The notes under the pieces: generated by a model | Databases searched by the model: none | Told to the model about the DNA's origin: nothing | Seen by the model: the letters and a program-made list of their open reading frames with translations, nothing else | Position numbers and translations under genes: made by a program | Shown: one piece after another, positions 50,498-50,543 of the stretch | Numbering within the stretch: the stretch's first letter is position 1 | Layout: every line of letters begins with the position of its first letter | Assembly: GCA_015206945.1 (NCBI GenBank) | Contig: JADEXV010000022.1 | Coordinates: 1-50,543 of the forward strand | Direction of reading: 5' to 3' | DNA length: 50,543 nucleotides | DNA from: Nostocales cyanobacterium LEGE 12452 | Lineage (GTDB): Bacteria; Cyanobacteriota; Cyanobacteriia; Cyanobacteriales; Nostocaceae

Positions 50498-50543
50498 TCT
50501 TCTTACTTCCACCCAGTTCCCATTACCTCTTATCCCCACAGGG

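Overview
The window looks like chromosome from a filamentous, probably heterocyst-forming cyanobacterium (Nostocales-like). The evidence is the abundance of the octamer GCGATCGC (HIP1), Nostoc-type short dispersed repeats, a HetC-like exporter with a C39 peptidase domain, cyanobacterial-type TPR glycosyltransferases, tandem haemagglutinin-domain exoproteins, and CHAT and DUF928 genes. No rRNA, tRNA, CRISPR array or complete insertion sequence was seen.

Region 1 (1-3455) holds an acyl-CoA dehydrogenase-family gene on the minus strand, then about 2.2 kb of AT-rich DNA with only doubtful small ORFs and one long imperfect hairpin. Every other confident gene is on the plus strand.

Region 2 (3456-16993) is a secreted-peptide locus. 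It starts with a C39-peptidase ABC exporter, its HlyD-type adaptor and a parvulin-like isomerase. Next is a small Ser/Thr-rich peptide gene with a double-glycine leader, with its own promoter and a strong terminator. A TPR/GT41 glycosyltransferase follows. Then come a Nif11-type leader precursor (GG junction, Pro-rich core ending near A-I-Y-G), a radical SAM/SPASM maturase and a 56-aa ORF six bases behind it. An RTX-repeat protein closes the region. The precursor, maturase and small protein resemble published splicease systems, which remove tyramine at X-Tyr-Gly motifs and leave an alpha-keto-beta-amino acid. This is the best candidate for an undescribed system here.

Region 3 (17378-27738) is a glycosylation locus. 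It has two large TPR proteins with GT-A glycosyltransferase domains, then a tightly packed sugar-nucleotide cassette: SDR epimerase/dehydratase, C-methyltransferase, RfbF-like nucleotidyltransferase, PIG-L deacetylase, RfbC-like 3,5-epimerase and a DUF4910 protein. Together they suggest synthesis and transfer of a branched deoxysugar.

Region 4 (27739-29254) is a repeat-rich spacer. It contains a 55-aa ribbon-helix-helix protein, a small element bounded by 13-bp inverted repeats, and a 120-bp MITE-like element with perfect 14-bp terminal repeats and 9-bp flanking direct repeats.

Region 5 (29255-50443) is a two-partner secretion island: one TpsB pore, six tandem mosaic TpsA exoproteins (the third frameshifted near its 3' end), a TPR-CHAT protease-like protein and a DUF928 protein with six tandem 22-residue repeats. 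Comparing the TpsA paralogues exposes filled and empty sites of 21- and 24-base mini-elements inserted inside HIP1 octamers. An HMW1-like logic, in which a GT41-family enzyme glycosylates a TPS adhesin, is a possible link between regions 2-3 and 5, but it is inference.
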